Part shown: one piece after another, positions 61,739-64,000 of the stretch | How positions within the stretch are numbered: position 1 is the first letter of the stretch | Layout: every line of letters starts with the position of its first letter | Assembly: GCA_029098305.1 (NCBI GenBank) | Contig: JAQXOB010000045.1 | Location: 1-64,000, forward strand | Origin: Clostridia bacterium | GTDB taxonomy: Bacteria > Bacillota > Clostridia > Oscillospirales > Acutalibacteraceae | DNA length: 64,000 nucleotides | Direction: 5' to 3' | Position numbers and translations under genes: made by a program | Notes under the pieces: model-generated | Seen by the model: the letters and a program-made list of their open reading frames with translations, nothing else | The model's database searches: none | What the model was told of the DNA's origin: nothing

Positions 61739-62809
61739 ATGAATAACTTAGTAAAAAAAGATGTTTTATCTTTAATTGACAGCCAGTCGATAGCCTGGGA
61801 GAAACTTGATGGAAAAAGTGTATTAATCACAGGAGCCACAGGCTTTATTGGTTCGTTTATAATTTATACTTTGCTTGAGCGCACAAGGCAGAATAACAGC
61901 AAAATTAATATTGTTGCACTTGTGCGAAACAAAGAAAAAGCAATAAAAATGTTTGCAGACTATGCAGACTTTGACATGATAGACTATATTGAGCAGGATG
62001 TGTGCACACCGATAGTTTATCGTAAACCTGTGGATTATATAATTCACTGTGCATCAAATGCAGCACCAAAGGAATATTCAGAGTATCCGGTAGAAACTAT
62101 GAAGACAAATTTCTATGGAACTCTAAATCTTTTAGACTTTGCCAAAGAAAAGCAAGTGTCGGGGGTTCTGTATGTTTCTACTATTGAGGTTTATGGTGCG
62201 CTTATCGGTAATGAAAAAATATCAGAGTCTGATTATGGTATAATAGACGCATCAAAGGTGCGTTCATGCTATCCACTCAGCAAAAAAGCTTGTGAAACGT
62301 TGTGTTTGAGCTATGCAGATGAGTATGGAGTGCCTGTAAAGATCGGTAGACTAAGTTATATATTTGGTCCTGGAATGAAAGCAGGGGATTCTAAAATAGT
62401 TGCCCTGTTTCCAAGATGTATTGCAGAGGGTAAAGACATTGTGCTTAAAAGCAAAGGTGATCAGCTACGCTCATATACCTATGTGTCTGATGCTATAGCA
62501 GGACTTCTCAGGGTTCTTATTGATGGTGAATGTGGCGAAGCTTATAACATTGCTTCAAAGCTATGCATAACCACCATAGCTGATATAGCAAAAACACTTG
62601 TAGAGCTTTATCCTGAAAAGAAACTGAAAGTTATCTTTGACCTGCCAAGCGAGCAGGAAGTTAAGGGGTTTTCACTCATACAAAACGCTGTATTAAACAG
62701 CGAAAAGCTGGAGGCACTGGGATGGTGCCCTAAAACAGACCTAAAAACAGGTTTGAAAAATGTTGTAGAAGAGCAACTTATGTTGATTTCCAAAGGGAAG
62801 GAATTTTAA
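61739..62809 (+). CDS. NAD-dependent epimerase/dehydratase
   Basis: VLITGATGFIGSFIIYTLL, YPLSKKACE (YxxxK), SYTYVSDAIAGLLRVL. Confidence 0.93.
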   Translation: MNNLVKKDVLSLIDSQSIAWEKLDGKSVLITGATGFIGSFIIYTLLERTRQNNSKINIVALVRNKEKAIKMFADYADFDMIDYIEQDVCTPIVYRKPVDYIIHCASNAAPKEYSEYPVETMKTNFYGTLNLLDFAKEKQVSGVLYVSTIEVYGALIGNEKISESDYGIIDASKVRSCYPLSKKACETLCLSYADEYGVPVKIGRLSYIFGPGMKAGDSKIVALFPRCIAEGKDIVLKSKGDQLRSYTYVSDAIAGLLRVLIDGECGEAYNIASKLCITTIADIAKTLVELYPEKKLKVIFDLPSEQEVKGFSLIQNAVLNSEKLEALGWCPKTDLKTGLKNVVEEQLMLISKGKEF

Positions 62810-62813
62810 AAAA

Positions 62814-64000
62814 ATGATAGACCAGTATGTCTTTAATGAGATGAATAATATTGCTGTTAATATCAAGGCATTGCCTATGCTTGATAAGTTAGCGTTATAT
62901 AAGAACGTTGCTATAGTAAGTGACGATTCGCTGTCAGCTTATTATCTTTGTGCCGGCATTGCACTTGTTAAGGGAAAGATGGAAAAAGATGGACTTCCTT
63001 TCCCTAATGTTAGCATAGTAATAGAAGATGGTCTTAATAATAAGGAATATCAAAACTATTTGAAGAAAAACATCAGCTCTGCTGAGATTTATAATAATAT
63101 TGATGAATATATGTCTAAACATAGCTTTAGTGAAAAGTCTATTGTGTTTAGATTTGTAAATTTAAAGGACAAAAAATATGATAACGTAGATTGCCAAACA
63201 AAAACATTGCAAAAGCTTGATGATCTAATGCAATTAACATCTGTAAATAGCGATAGTGTTTTTCAGCTTGTTGCAATAATCCCTGATATAGATTCGCTTC
63301 CGACTGGCATTTTAGGTGTTTCTGAGCGTGAATACGAGGTTATTTTTTCTGAAAAGGGCGAAAAAAGTCGAGAAAAATATCTTATAAAATTAGAAGATGT
63401 TCTTCGCAAATATGCAGAGAAGCTAAGCGTGAATTGCGCTCGTGTAGATAATATTATCGCACCACTGATGTCTGAGATAGACAGCAGTCTGCTTGATGAT
63501 GTGATAGACGAAGCCAAAACTTCTGATTCTATAACTATACATGAAAATGATTGCAAGGAGTATTTCTCTGCTGTGTATATAACTCAAGCGTGCATGGCGA
63601 TGCTTCAGATAGCCACGTTTGGACGCAAAGGCAATATATACAATGTCAGCTCATGGCACTTTACCAGATATGATATCAAAAGCACGCTGTATTCTCTGTT
63701 ATCACACTTGAACCTTGAGCTTAAGTATGAGAAAAACTCTGCAACTATACAGAACACATATCATATACTAAATCCTAAGAAAATATTATTAATTAGTACT
63801 CCGGCATTCAACAAAAAACAAAATTTAATCACCTTAAAATCTGCAATTCATATGACAGCACTCGCCAGAATGTGTGATTATGACAACTTCGTCACAGAGC
63901 CGATAGATGTATATTATGGCAAGATAGACATTATACGTGAGATGGAGATGCAGACACTTCTTGAGGTTGACCGTATTTGCAGAGAAAATAATATAAAATA
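62814..64000 (+). CDS. large protein truncated by the window end: divergent epimerase-like N-terminal part plus start of a LicD-like domain
   Basis: Open frame from the ATG at 62814 to the window end by manual translation; ends EMEMQTLLEVDRICRENNIK, the usual start of LicD domains. Confidence 0.75.
   Translation, partial: MIDQYVFNEMNNIAVNIKALPMLDKLALYKNVAIVSDDSLSAYYLCAGIALVKGKMEKDGLPFPNVSIVIEDGLNNKEYQNYLKKNISSAEIYNNIDEYMSKHSFSEKSIVFRFVNLKDKKYDNVDCQTKTLQKLDDLMQLTSVNSDSVFQLVAIIPDIDSLPTGILGVSEREYEVIFSEKGEKSREKYLIKLEDVLRKYAEKLSVNCARVDNIIAPLMSEIDSSLLDDVIDEAKTSDSITIHENDCKEYFSAVYITQACMAMLQIATFGRKGNIYNVSSWHFTRYDIKSTLYSLLSHLNLELKYEKNSATIQNTYHILNPKKILLISTPAFNKKQNLITLKSAIHMTALARMCDYDNFVTEPIDVYYGKIDIIREMEMQTLLEVDRICRENNIK

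Overview
AT-rich chromosomal window from a Gram-positive, spore-forming Clostridia member. Three dockerin proteins plus sigG and ypeB suggest a Ruminococcus (R. bromii-like) genome; this is inference only. Most of it is core genome: tgt/queA, asd-dapA-dapB, ppk1, pfkA, topB, pnp, rpsO, ypeB, glnN, sigG, rpe, rlmB, rseP-dxr-cdsA-uppS-frr-pyrH, rplU-prp-rpmA, secG, uvrB, rny, rplJL, pheST, and the start of a cell-surface glycopolymer locus. No CRISPR, tRNA, rRNA, prophage or intact IS was found. The strongest unusual signals are: (1) a membrane protein at 28326-30707 with P1B-type ATPase architecture but none of the catalytic motifs; (2) a decayed, internally deleted V-type ATPase operon at about 47025-47608; (3) a codon-aligned decayed copy of the uvrB promoter and 5' end at about 25051-25290; (4) a ribbon-helix-helix gene broken by one nonsense codon beside a SLOG gene; (5) a long, possibly multi-branched RNA leader of rny; (6) dockerin proteins with duplicated, unrecognised domains; (7) an epimerase-like/LicD fusion running off the window end; (8) a toxin-antitoxin pair inserted between queA and tgt; (9) a three-gene operon of small unknown proteins near sigG. 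All homology calls come from motif recognition by eye; no database searches were run.
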